Notes: generated by a model not told the origin, from the letters alone. A stretch of 8,951 nucleotides of DNA from Phyllobacteriaceae bacterium (GCA_012799265.1 JAAZLP010000276.1:1-8951), one strand, 5' to 3'. Positions 1 through 5,533 are shown, counted from the stretch's first letter. Made by a program: numbers and translations.

Positions 1-87
1 GATCCGGCCTATTTGCGCCTCATGCACAAGTTGAAACTGGTAGAGACGCGCCCGCGGGTGGCGTCCGGGCCGACAGGAACTACGCCG

Positions 88-498
88 ATGGCCGTTGATA
101 TCTTTACCTCGCTGGACTGGTCCGAGCCACCAAAGGACTTGAGCATGCCGCTCCAGGCGCTCTGGTGGCTGAAGAAGGGTGAGTTCCGCGTGGGTCCCGA
201 ATGGGAAAAGGCGCACAACATCGTCCAGGCGATGGAGGGCGTGCAGGCTTTTGACTGGGTCCATGCGCTCATGCACTGGATCGAAGCCGACATGGGCAAT
301 GCCGACTACTGGTATCGTCGCGCCGGCAAGCGTCGGGCGACCGCAAGCGTCTCCTCCGAATGGGAGCATATCGCCGCGGCTCTCAGCGACGTGACGCGGC
401 ACCAAGTTTTCGCCAAGTTTTCAACCCTCGCGCTCCGGCGCGAGGGTTTTCTTTTTCAGGACCGCAAAGCTTCCAGCCCTGTCCTTGTGATCCGATAG
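88..498 (+). CDS. Small hypothetical protein, probably with an aberrant 3' end
   Basis: Function unknown. The 136-residue product (from ATG 88) is rich in Trp and His: LQALWWLKKG near residue 23, GPEWEKAH, DWVHALMHWIEAD, then NADYWYRRAG. From memory this resembles a short uncharacterised Rhizobiales family that ends shortly after an EWEHI-like helix. ATG 88 is preferred because AGGA lies 9 nt upstream (75-78), although the frame is open to the left window edge, so a longer upstream start is possible. The oddity is the 3' end: after about residue 102 the frame runs through the intrinsic terminator at 425-456 and stops only at 496-498. In the +2 frame a TGA occurs at 392-394, so one extra base just upstream would explain a false C-terminal extension. 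The core reading frame is credible; the exact end is doubtful. Confidence 0.6.
   Translation: MAVDIFTSLDWSEPPKDLSMPLQALWWLKKGEFRVGPEWEKAHNIVQAMEGVQAFDWVHALMHWIEADMGNADYWYRRAGKRRATASVSSEWEHIAAALSDVTRHQVFAKFSTLALRREGFLFQDRKASSPVLVIR
402..423 (+). repeat. 11-bp tandem duplication
   Basis: Two adjacent 11-bp units (402-412 and 413-423), CCAAGTTTTCG and CCAAGTTTTCA, match at 10 of 11 positions. They lie directly before the terminator stem at 425. The unit length is not a multiple of three, so gain or loss of one copy changes the frame of the gene at 88-498. Confidence 0.7.
425..456 (+). terminator. Intrinsic terminator inside the 3' end of the first ORF
   Basis: A perfect 9-bp stem CCCTCGCGC (425-433) / GCGCGAGGG (438-446) with a TCCG tetraloop extends by two A-T pairs and is followed by TTTTCTTTTT (447-456). 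It is a textbook rho-independent terminator for the + strand. The - strand side lacks a T tract, so it is probably not bidirectional. It lies 40 bp before the stop codon of the ORF it terminates. Confidence 0.9.
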
Positions 499-698
499 GG
501 GCCGCCCGCGCTGGACGCGATAAGGCGCTTCGATTTGAGGCGCTTGAAGAGCTCCAGCGTGCAGTCGCTGAGAAACCAGCCCTCGCGCGTTACGCAATCC
601 ACATCGATGATCCGCCGGTCGTCATCGCGCTCGGCGATGATGCGGCCACCCAAAGCCAGCGCGTTCAGCACGCGCCGCTCCATTCGAGAAATATTCAT
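456..698 (-). CDS. yjhX: YjhX/TopAI family (UPF0386) protein
   Basis: An 80-residue protein of the UPF0386/YjhX family. E. coli YjhX (TopAI) is described as a toxin that inhibits DNA topoisomerase I, with YjhQ, a GNAT-like acetyltransferase, as its antitoxin. The whole family outline is visible: N-terminal MNISRMERRVLNALALGG, then an acidic DDD patch, VDCVTREGW (about 33-41), LELFKRLKSKR (48-58), ASS-GGPYRITRTGLEALRS at the C-terminus, a winged-helix-like pattern. ATG 698 is chosen because family members start with MNIS; the frame continues upstream to 788, but those residues do not look like the family. No convincing Shine-Dalgarno is seen. The gene is convergent with the first ORF and overlaps its last 43 bp. 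No adjacent antitoxin gene is present. Toxicity is an inference from the family; many chromosomal members have no tested role. Confidence 0.82.
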   Translation of the reverse strand: MNISRMERRVLNALALGGRIIAERDDDRRIIDVDCVTREGWFLSDCTLELFKRLKSKRLIASSAGGPYRITRTGLEALRS

Positions 699-719
699 TG
701 TAAGTCTGTTTGTCTGATG

Positions 720-735
720 CCCTGGATAGCCAGGG
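720..735. promoter_or_regulatory. Inverted repeat upstream of yjhX
   Basis: CCCTGGATAGCCAGGG is a 6-bp perfect inverted repeat around ATAG, 22-37 nt upstream of the yjhX start on the minus strand. It could be an operator or a 5'-UTR hairpin. Two further hairpins follow at 755-774 (CGCCGG/CCGGCG) and 793-813 (CCCCGTC/GACGGGG). Confidence 0.35.
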
Positions 736-792
736 ACGAGCAAAGTGGACCGCCCGCCGGCATCACGCCCGGCGATCGGTTGGCTCACTCCA

Positions 793-813
793 CCCCGTCG
801 CGACTGGACGGGG
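793..813. promoter_or_regulatory. Perfect 7-bp hairpin in the yjhX/chorismate mutase gap
   Basis: CCCCGTC (793-799) and GACGGGG (807-813) pair perfectly around a 7-nt loop. No T tract follows on either strand, so it is not a normal terminator. It lies in the divergent gap 699-956, which carries no coding sequence I can support and no clear -35/-10 pair. Confidence 0.3.
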
Positions 814-944
814 ACTCAGACAATCTCAAACAGAGTAGACATGACACGCGCTATAAGTTCAGTGCGTGATTGATGCCAGCGTTGTTGTCGCGCCGGGTTG
901 AAATCGGTTCCCGACAGGTGCAAAGCAGCATCAGTTATTCATAC

Positions 945-948
945 GAGG
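945..948 (+). promoter_or_regulatory. Shine-Dalgarno deciding the chorismate mutase start
   Basis: GAGG at 945-948 is only 2 nt from ATG 951 but 8 nt from GTG 957. Normal spacing therefore favours GTG 957 as the true start. Confidence 0.55.
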
Positions 949-956
949 AAATGCAC

Positions 957-1271
957 GTGACCGCCGCCAAGCTGCCCGCAGAATGCGAGACCAAGGAAGA
1001 TGTACGGCTCGAGATCGACCGGATCGACCAGGCCTTGCTGACGTTGTTTGCGGAGCGGCACGCCTATGTCACCCGGATGGCCGAGATCAAGACCGACCCG
1101 CACGAGGCATTCGACCCCGTGCGGATCGAGGCCGTGATCACGAAGGTTCGCAGCCGCAGTTTGGACCTTGATCTCGATGAGGATCAGGCCGAACTTATCT
1201 GGCGCACCCTGATCGACTGGAACATCAATTTCGAGAAGGGCATCATTGCGGCGCGGCGGCGCGCCAAATAG
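957..1271 (+). CDS. Chorismate mutase, AroQ class
   Basis: A stand-alone, cytoplasmic, AroQ-class (all-helical) chorismate mutase of 104 residues, converting chorismate to prephenate for Phe and Tyr synthesis. The pattern VRLEIDRIDQALLTLFAER...AEIK...DPVRIEAV matches the family. By alignment to E. coli P-protein, active-site residues would be R17, R34, K45 and R56. The last helix carries IWRTLIDWNINFE, where the family places a Gln or Glu near the substrate. Length (about 100) is normal for a monofunctional enzyme, with no signal peptide. GTG 957 is chosen over ATG 951 on Shine-Dalgarno spacing; the N-terminus differs by only two residues. The stop codon TAG overlaps the GGAGG of the next gene, so the two are probably co-transcribed and coupled. 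Confidence 0.88.
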   Translation: MTAAKLPAECETKEDVRLEIDRIDQALLTLFAERHAYVTRMAEIKTDPHEAFDPVRIEAVITKVRSRSLDLDLDEDQAELIWRTLIDWNINFEKGIIAARRRAK

Positions 1272-1280
1272 GAGGCATAA

Positions 1281-1790
1281 ATGCCGGGCATCAGGATACG
1301 GAAAGCCGAGGTTCTTGATGCCCCCAGATTGGCTGATATCGCCTATCGTGCCTGGGAAGCTGGTATCCTGCCAATCCTGACGAAGAAGCCAGGCATCCGC
1401 GAGGCCGAACGTCGGCGCCTGTCCCATGCTGCTGGGGAGGGATGGCCGCATACAATCGTCGCTGAGTTGGACGGCATTGTCGTGGGCTGGTGCTCGCGCA
1501 TTCCCCGGCGTTCCTACATTCCCTATCTCTTCGTCATGCCCGAAATGCAGGGCCATGGCCTTGGCTCGATGCTGCTCGATCGCATGGAGGCCATGCTGGA
1601 ACTCGAGGGCGCGGAGCGCATCCATCTCGAGACGCCGGCAGACCATGTGCGCGCGGTCCGATTCTACGAAAAGCAGGGCTACCGCATCCTCGCCCTGCGA
1701 CCGGATGGCCGAACGGGACACGATCCCTTCATGAGCGTGCATCTGGAAAAGCGCCTCAACCCCTTTTCCGGGGAAATCGACGACGACTGA
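1281..1790 (+). CDS. GNAT family N-acetyltransferase
   Basis: A 169-residue single-domain GNAT acetyltransferase, transferring acetyl from acetyl-CoA to an unknown amine. Motif A, which binds the CoA pyrophosphate, is plain: YIPYLFVMPEMQGHGLG at 79-95, with Q/RxxGxG as QGHGLG (90-95), then SMLLDRMEAML. Motif B follows at IHLETPA...VRFYEKQGYR (114-135). The tail SGEIDDD is acidic. The start is firm: GGAGG at 1271-1275 is 5 nt from the ATG and overlaps the chorismate mutase stop. gatB follows after 79 nt; I recall a GNAT gene beside gatB in Rhizobiales, which fits a conserved neighbourhood but says nothing firm about substrate. E. coli YjhQ is also a GNAT, but distance and strand argue against pairing with yjhX. 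Confidence 0.88.
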   Translation: MPGIRIRKAEVLDAPRLADIAYRAWEAGILPILTKKPGIREAERRRLSHAAGEGWPHTIVAELDGIVVGWCSRIPRRSYIPYLFVMPEMQGHGLGSMLLDRMEAMLELEGAERIHLETPADHVRAVRFYEKQGYRILALRPDGRTGHDPFMSVHLEKRLNPFSGEIDDD

Positions 1791-1869
1791 GGCCCGCACA
1801 AGCGTTGCATCGGGAGGGCAAGACGGCTAAGCACATAGCCAGATTTGCCTTGTCTTTCAGGACTGCCAA

Positions 1870-3369
1870 GTGACCCTCGTCGATACCCGTACCCCCGACA
1901 AGAAGCGCCTGATCTCCGGTTCCACCGGCGATTGGGAAGTGATCATCGGCATGGAAGTGCACGCCCAGGTGACCAGCGAAAGCAAGCTGTTCTCGGGCTC
2001 GTCGACGGCCTTCGGCAATCCGCCAAACGCCAATGTCAGCTTTGTTGACGCGGCCATGCCCGGCATGCTGCCGACTATCAACGAAGAATGCGTGCGCCAG
2101 GCCGTGCGCACGGGTCTCGGCCTCAAGGCCCAGATCAACAAGCGCTCGGTTTTCGATCGCAAGAACTATTTCTATCCTGACCTGCCGCAGGGCTATCAGA
2201 TTTCCCAGTTCAAGGACCCGATCGTCGGCGAGGGCAAGGTGCTGCTCGACGTCGATGGCTAGCAGATCGAGATCGGTATCGAGCGCCTGCACCTGGAGCA
2301 GGACGCCGGCAAGTCGATCCATGACCAGCATCCGAACATGAGCTATGTCGACCTCAACCGGTCGGGCGTGGCGCTGATGGAGATTGTGTCGAAGCCCGAC
2401 CTGCGTTCCTCGGAAGAGGCCAAGGCCTATCTCTCCAAGCTGCGCACCATCCTGCGGTATCTCGGCACCTGCGACGGCAATATGGAGCAGGGCTCCATGC
2501 GTGCTGACGTGAACGTCTCGGTCCGCCGTCCAGGCGGTGAATTTGGCACCCGCTGCGAGATCAAGAACGTCAATTCCATCCGTTTTGCCGGCCAGGCCAT
2601 CGAATATGAAGCCCGTCGCCAGATCGACATTCTGGAAGGTGGTGGCACGGTGGATCAGGAAACCCGTCTCTTCGACCCGAAGAATGGGGAGACCCGTTCC
2701 ATGCGCTCCAAGGAAGAAGCGCATGACTACCGCTATTTCCCCGATCCGGATCTGCTGCCGCTCGAATTCGACGATGCCTTCATCGAAGAGCTTGCCAAGC
2801 ACCTGCCGGAGCTTCCAGACGAAAAGCAGGCGCGCTTCATCCGCGACTATGGTGTGACAGCATATGACGCCATGGTGCTGACGCTCGAGCGCGAAACGGC
2901 GGACTATTACGAAGCCTGCGTGGCTTTTGGGGGCACGAAGCGCGACGGCAAGGCCGTGGCCAATATCCTCAACGGCGACGTCGCTGCCTTCGCCAACAGC
3001 CAGGGTCTGGCTGTGTGGGAAACCCATCTCCAGCCGGCACAGATCGCCGGTCTCGTCGACCTCATCGCCGGCGGCACGATTTCGTCCAAGGGTGGCAAGG
3101 ACGTCCTGCAGATTCTCATCGCTGAAGAGCCCGAGGGTAATCCGGCCGAGATCGTGGAACGTCGTGGCCTCAAGCAGGTGACTGATCTCGGCGCGATCGA
3201 AAAGATCGTCGACGAAATCATCGCTGCCAATCCCGACCAGGTCGAAAAGGTGAAGGCCAAGCCGACCATGATCGGCTGGTTCGTCGGTCAGGCCATGAAG
3301 GCGTCGGGCGGCAAGGCCAACCCGCAGGCGCTGAACGAGCTGATGAAGCAGAAGCTCGGGATTGAATAG
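1870..3369 (+). pseudogene. gatB: gatB, Asp/Glu-tRNA amidotransferase subunit B, interrupted by an in-frame TAG
   Basis: GatB is the tRNA-recruiting and ATP-dependent kinase subunit of GatCAB, which converts Glu-tRNA(Gln) or Asp-tRNA(Asn) to the amidated form using ammonia from GatA. The frame would give 499 residues, the normal length. The N-terminal block shows WEVIIGMEVHAQV (near 22-34), DLPQGYQISQ, HLEQDAGKS and the family signature YVDLNRSGVALMEIV (159-173). The C-terminal YqeY-like tail ends TMIGWFVGQAMKASGGKANP...LMKQKLGIE. The GTG start has AGGA 7 nt upstream (1859-1862). Codon 131 (2260-2262) is TAG; reading frame and family similarity continue without loss on both sides, so a single base change is the only defect. 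The two open pieces are 1870-2262 and, from the next ATG, 2338-3369 (no Shine-Dalgarno seen). Either a sequencing error, a recent mutation or suppressed amber. gatA and gatC are not in the window. Confidence 0.9.
2260..2262 (+). other. In-frame amber codon in gatB
   Basis: The context is GTC GAT GGC TAG CAG ATC GAG. One substitution (TAG from AAG, GAG or CAG) restores an uninterrupted GatB. It falls in a variable loop before the conserved IGIERLHLEQDAGKS block. Confidence 0.9.
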
Positions 3370-3370
3370 A

Positions 3371-3922
3371 GTGACTGAACAGAGTGACAAGGACCGTCAG
3401 GTCCGCTCGACTTCCATCGGCGCCGCCTTTGTAGGCCACAAGGCGCCGTGGATCATCCGTCTGATTGGCAAGCTCTTCAGCGGCGTGATCCTCATCCCGG
3501 TGATTGCCACTATGGCCGCGTCGCTTGCGCTCATGATCTATGGCGCCATGGAGACATGGCATTTCCTCGATGGCCTGTTCTTCTCGGTCGATCACCGATT
3601 GAGCCACGACGAGGCGCTCCTTCATGCCATCGAGCTGGTGGACCTCTTCCTCCTCGCCACTGTGGTGCAGGTGGTGTCGCTGGGGCTCTATCAGCTCTAT
3701 TTTGATCAGGACCTTGAGCTGCCGAACTGGCTGCGCATTCGTACGCTGGACGACCTCAAGTCCAAGCTGGTCGGCGTCGCCGTGACTGTGCTGGCCGTCT
3801 ATTTCCTCGGCCGTGCGATCACGTCTGCCGGTGGGATCGACATCCTCTATCTCGGTGGTGCAGCGGCTCTGGTCATTGCGGCGCTGACCTATTTTCTGAG
3901 CAAGATCCACTCAAGCCATTGA
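3371..3922 (+). CDS. YqhA family (UPF0114) inner-membrane protein
   Basis: An integral membrane protein of 183 residues with the UPF0114/YqhA layout; no established function. Four hydrophobic segments are visible at about 36-58, 86-112, 132-150 and 156-176. The most diagnostic stretch is ELVDLFLLATVV...LGLYQLYF (88-111), matching the family pattern of a conserved Asp at the head of helix 2 and a GLYxL motif at its end. A polar loop LDDLKSKL (126-133) precedes helix 3, also typical. GTG 3371 starts 1 nt after the gatB stop and is preferred over TTG 3362, which would overlap gatB. No clear Shine-Dalgarno is seen, so translation is probably coupled to gatB. A strong terminator follows at 3947-3987, ending this transcription unit. 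Confidence 0.82.
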   Translation: MTEQSDKDRQVRSTSIGAAFVGHKAPWIIRLIGKLFSGVILIPVIATMAASLALMIYGAMETWHFLDGLFFSVDHRLSHDEALLHAIELVDLFLLATVVQVVSLGLYQLYFDQDLELPNWLRIRTLDDLKSKLVGVAVTVLAVYFLGRAITSAGGIDILYLGGAAALVIAALTYFLSKIHSSH

Positions 3923-3932
3923 TCCGGCGTAT

Positions 3933-3991
3933 GGATTGAAATCATGGCCCGGCTCCAGCGGTAACGCGGGGTCGGGCTTTTCTGTTTCCTG
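3933..3991. repeat. 59-bp dispersed repeat, copy 1
   Basis: It matches 5536-5594 at 54 of 59 positions in the same orientation. It contains the terminator downstream of yqhA. Read on the minus strand it encodes a peptide ending with the motif EKPDPALPLEPGHDFNP, inside a 35-codon ORF at 3911-4018 that has no Shine-Dalgarno. Confidence 0.85.
3947..3987 (+). terminator. Intrinsic terminator of the gatB-yqhA unit
   Basis: The outer stem GCCCGGCTCC (3947-3956) / GGGGTCGGGC (3968-3977) has ten pairs including two G-U. After one bulged A, GCG/CGC closes a GTAA (GNRA-type) tetraloop. The tail is TTTTCTGTTT (3978-3987). The 3' boundary agrees with the end of yqhA 25 bp earlier. Confidence 0.88.
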
Positions 3992-4027
3992 ACCGTGTCC
4001 ATGGCAAAGCTGCGGCATTTCAGGCGT

Positions 4028-4043
4028 ATAAACCCAAGTTTAT
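4028..4043. promoter_or_regulatory. Inverted repeat with -10-like TATAAA upstream of the PepSY module
   Basis: ATAAACCCAAGTTTAT is a 6-bp perfect inverted repeat around CCAA, overlapping a TATAAA (4027-4032). TAAACC recurs at 4049-4054 and 4076-4081, the last followed by TTGGG, a partial echo of the dyad. No good -35 box was found at the expected distance. A candidate operator/promoter for the genes starting at 4168. Confidence 0.35.
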
Positions 4044-4126
4044 GGCCCTAAACCGAGGGACCATGGATACCTGCCTAAACCTTGGGTGAATGGGAATGCG
4101 TCGCCGGATCACTGCTCTTCGGGACA

Positions 4127-4147
4127 GCCGACACGAGAGACGTCGGC
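4127..4147 (+). promoter_or_regulatory. 5'-leader hairpin before the first PepSY gene
   Basis: GCCGAC (4127-4132) pairs with GTCGGC (4142-4147) around a 9-nt loop, ending 8 nt before the AAGGAG of the next gene. It could affect mRNA stability or initiation; no known riboswitch is recognised. Confidence 0.3.
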
Positions 4148-4167
4148 CCACACCAAGGAGACTATTG

Positions 4168-4548
4168 ATGAAAATTCAGCTGGTAAGTGTTCTCGCTCTG
4201 ATCATGGCATCGACGACCATGGCTCATGCGGCCTCCATCACGCCGGATCAGCTCGCAGCTCAGTACAAGGCAGAGGGCTACACGCGGATCGAGGTTGAAT
4301 ATTCACCGAGGCGCGCCGAAGTCGAGGCGATCAGGGACGGTATGAAGGTGGAAGTTCTTTATGACCTTCTGTCCGGTGCGGTCCTCAAAGAGGAACGTGA
4401 ACGGGTCGACGACGATGACAATACCAAGCCGGGGGTGTTCATTCGTGCAGACGACGACCTCGATGATGACGATGATGACTGGGATGACGACGATCGTTAC
4501 GAAGATGATGACGACCGGGACGATGATGATGATCGCGACGACGACTGA
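4168..4548 (+). CDS. Secreted PepSY-like protein with poly-Asp tail (1)
   Basis: A 126-residue exported protein. Residues 1-21 form a Sec signal peptide (basic start, LVSVLALIMAS core, cleavage probably after AHA). Residues about 24-80 look like one PepSY-type domain: DQLAAQYKAEGYTRIEVEY, then a basic-acidic strand, DGMKVEVLYDLLSGAVLKEE, where family members have a G-x-V/I-L end. The final 33 residues (94-126) contain 25 Asp, interrupted by Trp, Tyr and Arg, and probably bind Ca2+ or other cations, or cationic peptides, in the periplasm; that role is inferred from charge alone. AAGGAG 7 nt upstream fixes ATG 4168; the frame runs further up without a better start. It is clearly paralogous to the next gene (AQ..A.G[YF]..IEV pattern) and shares the operon-like cluster with the LuxR-type gene. 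Confidence 0.82.
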   Translation: MKIQLVSVLALIMASTTMAHAASITPDQLAAQYKAEGYTRIEVEYSPRRAEVEAIRDGMKVEVLYDLLSGAVLKEERERVDDDDNTKPGVFIRADDDLDDDDDDWDDDDRYEDDDDRDDDDDRDDD

Positions 4549-4563
4549 TCTCTTGGCGATTGA

Positions 4564-4586
4564 GGGGGCCGGCAATGCTGGCCTCC
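4564..4586 (+). promoter_or_regulatory. Hairpin between the two PepSY-like genes
   Basis: GGGGGCCGGC (4564-4573) pairs with GCTGGCCTCC (4577-4586) around AAT, with two G-U pairs. The following TGTCGTTGTT is only moderately T-rich, so this is more likely a partial terminator or mRNA-processing hairpin than a full stop. Confidence 0.4.
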
Positions 4587-4625
4587 TGTCGTTGTTGGCG
4601 CAGAACCGCTGGGATTAATTTGGCC

Positions 4626-4967
4626 ATGAAGCGTCGAACTCTCCTCCTTGGCTCCGTCGCAACTCTGGCGATGTTTCCGATCTCTGCTCAGGCCGCGGCG
4701 GTCGATGACATCGTCGCGCAACTGGCGGCGCAGGGCTTTGCCGACATTGAGGTGACGAGCACCATGCTGGGTCGCGTGCGCATCCTCGCCAGGCGCAACG
4801 GGCGACTGCGGGAGCTCATCGTCAATCCCCGCACCGGCGAAGTTCTGCGCGATGTCTGGATATCCGACCGCGACGACGATGATGATCACGACGAAGACGA
4901 TGATCGTGATGATGATGACGAAGACGACGATGATGACGAAGATGATAGCGATGATGATGACGATTGA
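4626..4967 (+). CDS. Secreted PepSY-like protein with poly-Asp tail (2), Tat-like signal
   Basis: A 113-residue exported paralogue of the preceding gene. The N-terminus MKRRTLLLGSVATLA has a twin-arginine motif (RRTLLLG) and a weakly hydrophobic core, with AQA cleavage around residue 23, so Tat export is plausible. Residues about 27-78 form the PepSY-like region: DDIVAQLAAQGFADIEVTS, RVRILARRNGRLRELIVNPRTGEVLRDV. The GEVL ending is the typical PepSY close. The last 33 residues (81-113) hold 26 Asp and 3 Glu. ATG 4626 is chosen because it gives an intact signal peptide; its Shine-Dalgarno is poor, and longer starts (for example 4560) would bury the signal. The stop is 12 nt before the LuxR-type gene, with GAGG overlapping it, so co-expression is likely. 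Ligand unknown. Confidence 0.8.
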   Translation: MKRRTLLLGSVATLAMFPISAQAAAVDDIVAQLAAQGFADIEVTSTMLGRVRILARRNGRLRELIVNPRTGEVLRDVWISDRDDDDDHDEDDDRDDDDEDDDDDEDDSDDDDD

Positions 4968-4979
4968 GGCCGCACGCCC

Positions 4980-5522
4980 ATGAATCCGCGTTTCTGGATC
5001 ATCATTGCCATTCTCGCTGTCCAGGTATTCAGCGCCGTGTTCTTCATCGGCGATATCCTGTCGTCCTATCTGCCTGTGTGGTCCGAACCTCTGCCATGGG
5101 AGGTGCGAGAATGGCTCGAAATCGGCGCCGCGGCGGGTCTAACCATAGGGGTTGGATTCGGCCTCGTATCGCTGTGGCGTATCGATAAGCAGCGGCGCAT
5201 GGCAGAGGAGCGTCTTCGTCGGGCGTCGAGCGACTTCTCGGAACTTCTGCTGGAGCGGTTCGCTGAGTGGCGGCTGACGCCAGCAGAGGCCGATGTGGCG
5301 CTGTTTGCAGTCAAAGGCCTGTCTACAGCCGAAATCGCAACGCTACGCGGCACGTCGGAAGGCACCATCAAGGCGCAGACCAATGCGATCTATCGCAAGG
5401 CCGGGGTCGCCAACCGGCCCCAGTTGCTCTCACTTTTTATCGATGACCTGATGCGAGACGACATGCAGCTCCAGCCACCGGCTGAACCGACTTCCTTGCC
5501 GGCGCCAGAAAAGACAATTTGA
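4980..5522 (+). CDS. Membrane-anchored LuxR-type helix-turn-helix regulator
   Basis: A 180-residue transcription factor with two N-terminal membrane helices (about 5-24 and 46-66) joined by a short loop, probably periplasmic (GDILSSYLPVWSEPLPWEVREW), then a basic, coiled-coil-like linker (67-95) and a LuxR/FixJ-class DNA-binding domain (98-157). The domain shows LTPAEADVALFAVKGLSTAEIA, then the recognition helix SEGTIKAQTNAIYRKAGV, ending NRPQLLSLFIDDL. It has no receiver or autoinducer domain, so it must be signalled through the membrane part or a partner. GAGG (4966-4969) lies 10 nt before ATG 4980. Position directly after two secreted acidic proteins suggests a sensing unit, but target genes are not visible. 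The C-terminal tail is Pro-rich and probably disordered. I recall close relatives in alphaproteobacteria annotated only as helix-turn-helix regulators. Confidence 0.85.
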   Translation: MNPRFWIIIAILAVQVFSAVFFIGDILSSYLPVWSEPLPWEVREWLEIGAAAGLTIGVGFGLVSLWRIDKQRRMAEERLRRASSDFSELLLERFAEWRLTPAEADVALFAVKGLSTAEIATLRGTSEGTIKAQTNAIYRKAGVANRPQLLSLFIDDLMRDDMQLQPPAEPTSLPAPEKTI

Positions 5523-5533
5523 GGTTCGACCTC
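5521..5533. terminator. Short palindromic hairpin between convergent genes
   Basis: GAGGTTCGACCTC is a 5-bp stem with a TCG loop. On the minus strand it is followed by AAATTGTCTTTTC, a weak terminator signature for the proline-rich genes. Plus-strand function is unlikely. Confidence 0.3.

Noticed and set aside
360..869. A 169-codon plus-strand frame over yjhX
   Set aside because: It passes through the terminator and the antisense of YjhX; no ribosome site and no recognisable family.
1281..1790. The GNAT as the YjhQ-like antitoxin of yjhX
   Set aside because: Opposite strand, 583 bp away, separated by chorismate mutase and tied to gatB; GNATs are too common for this alone.
939..1799. A 286-codon minus-strand frame
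   Set aside because: Antisense of chorismate mutase and the GNAT gene, both clear with good ribosome sites.
2258..2263. GCTAGC palindrome at the gatB amber codon as a sign of an engineered site
   Set aside because: A 6-bp palindrome is expected by chance; nothing else suggests engineering.
1756..3390. A 544-codon open frame on the minus strand across gatB
   Set aside because: Shadow of the GC-rich gatB codons; the protein shows no family pattern, while the plus strand is plainly GatB.
3218..3910. A 230-codon minus-strand frame
   Set aside because: Antisense of the gatB end and YqhA; composition is typical of a shadow frame.
4303..4575. Very hydrophobic Ile/Val-rich minus-strand frame resembling a membrane peptide
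   Set aside because: It is the reverse complement of GAT/GAC Asp codons (ATC/GTC), so the hydrophobicity is an artefact.
5523..5531. GGTTCGACC resembling a tRNA T-loop
   Set aside because: No acceptor, D or anticodon arms around it; it is part of a short palindrome after the LuxR-type gene.
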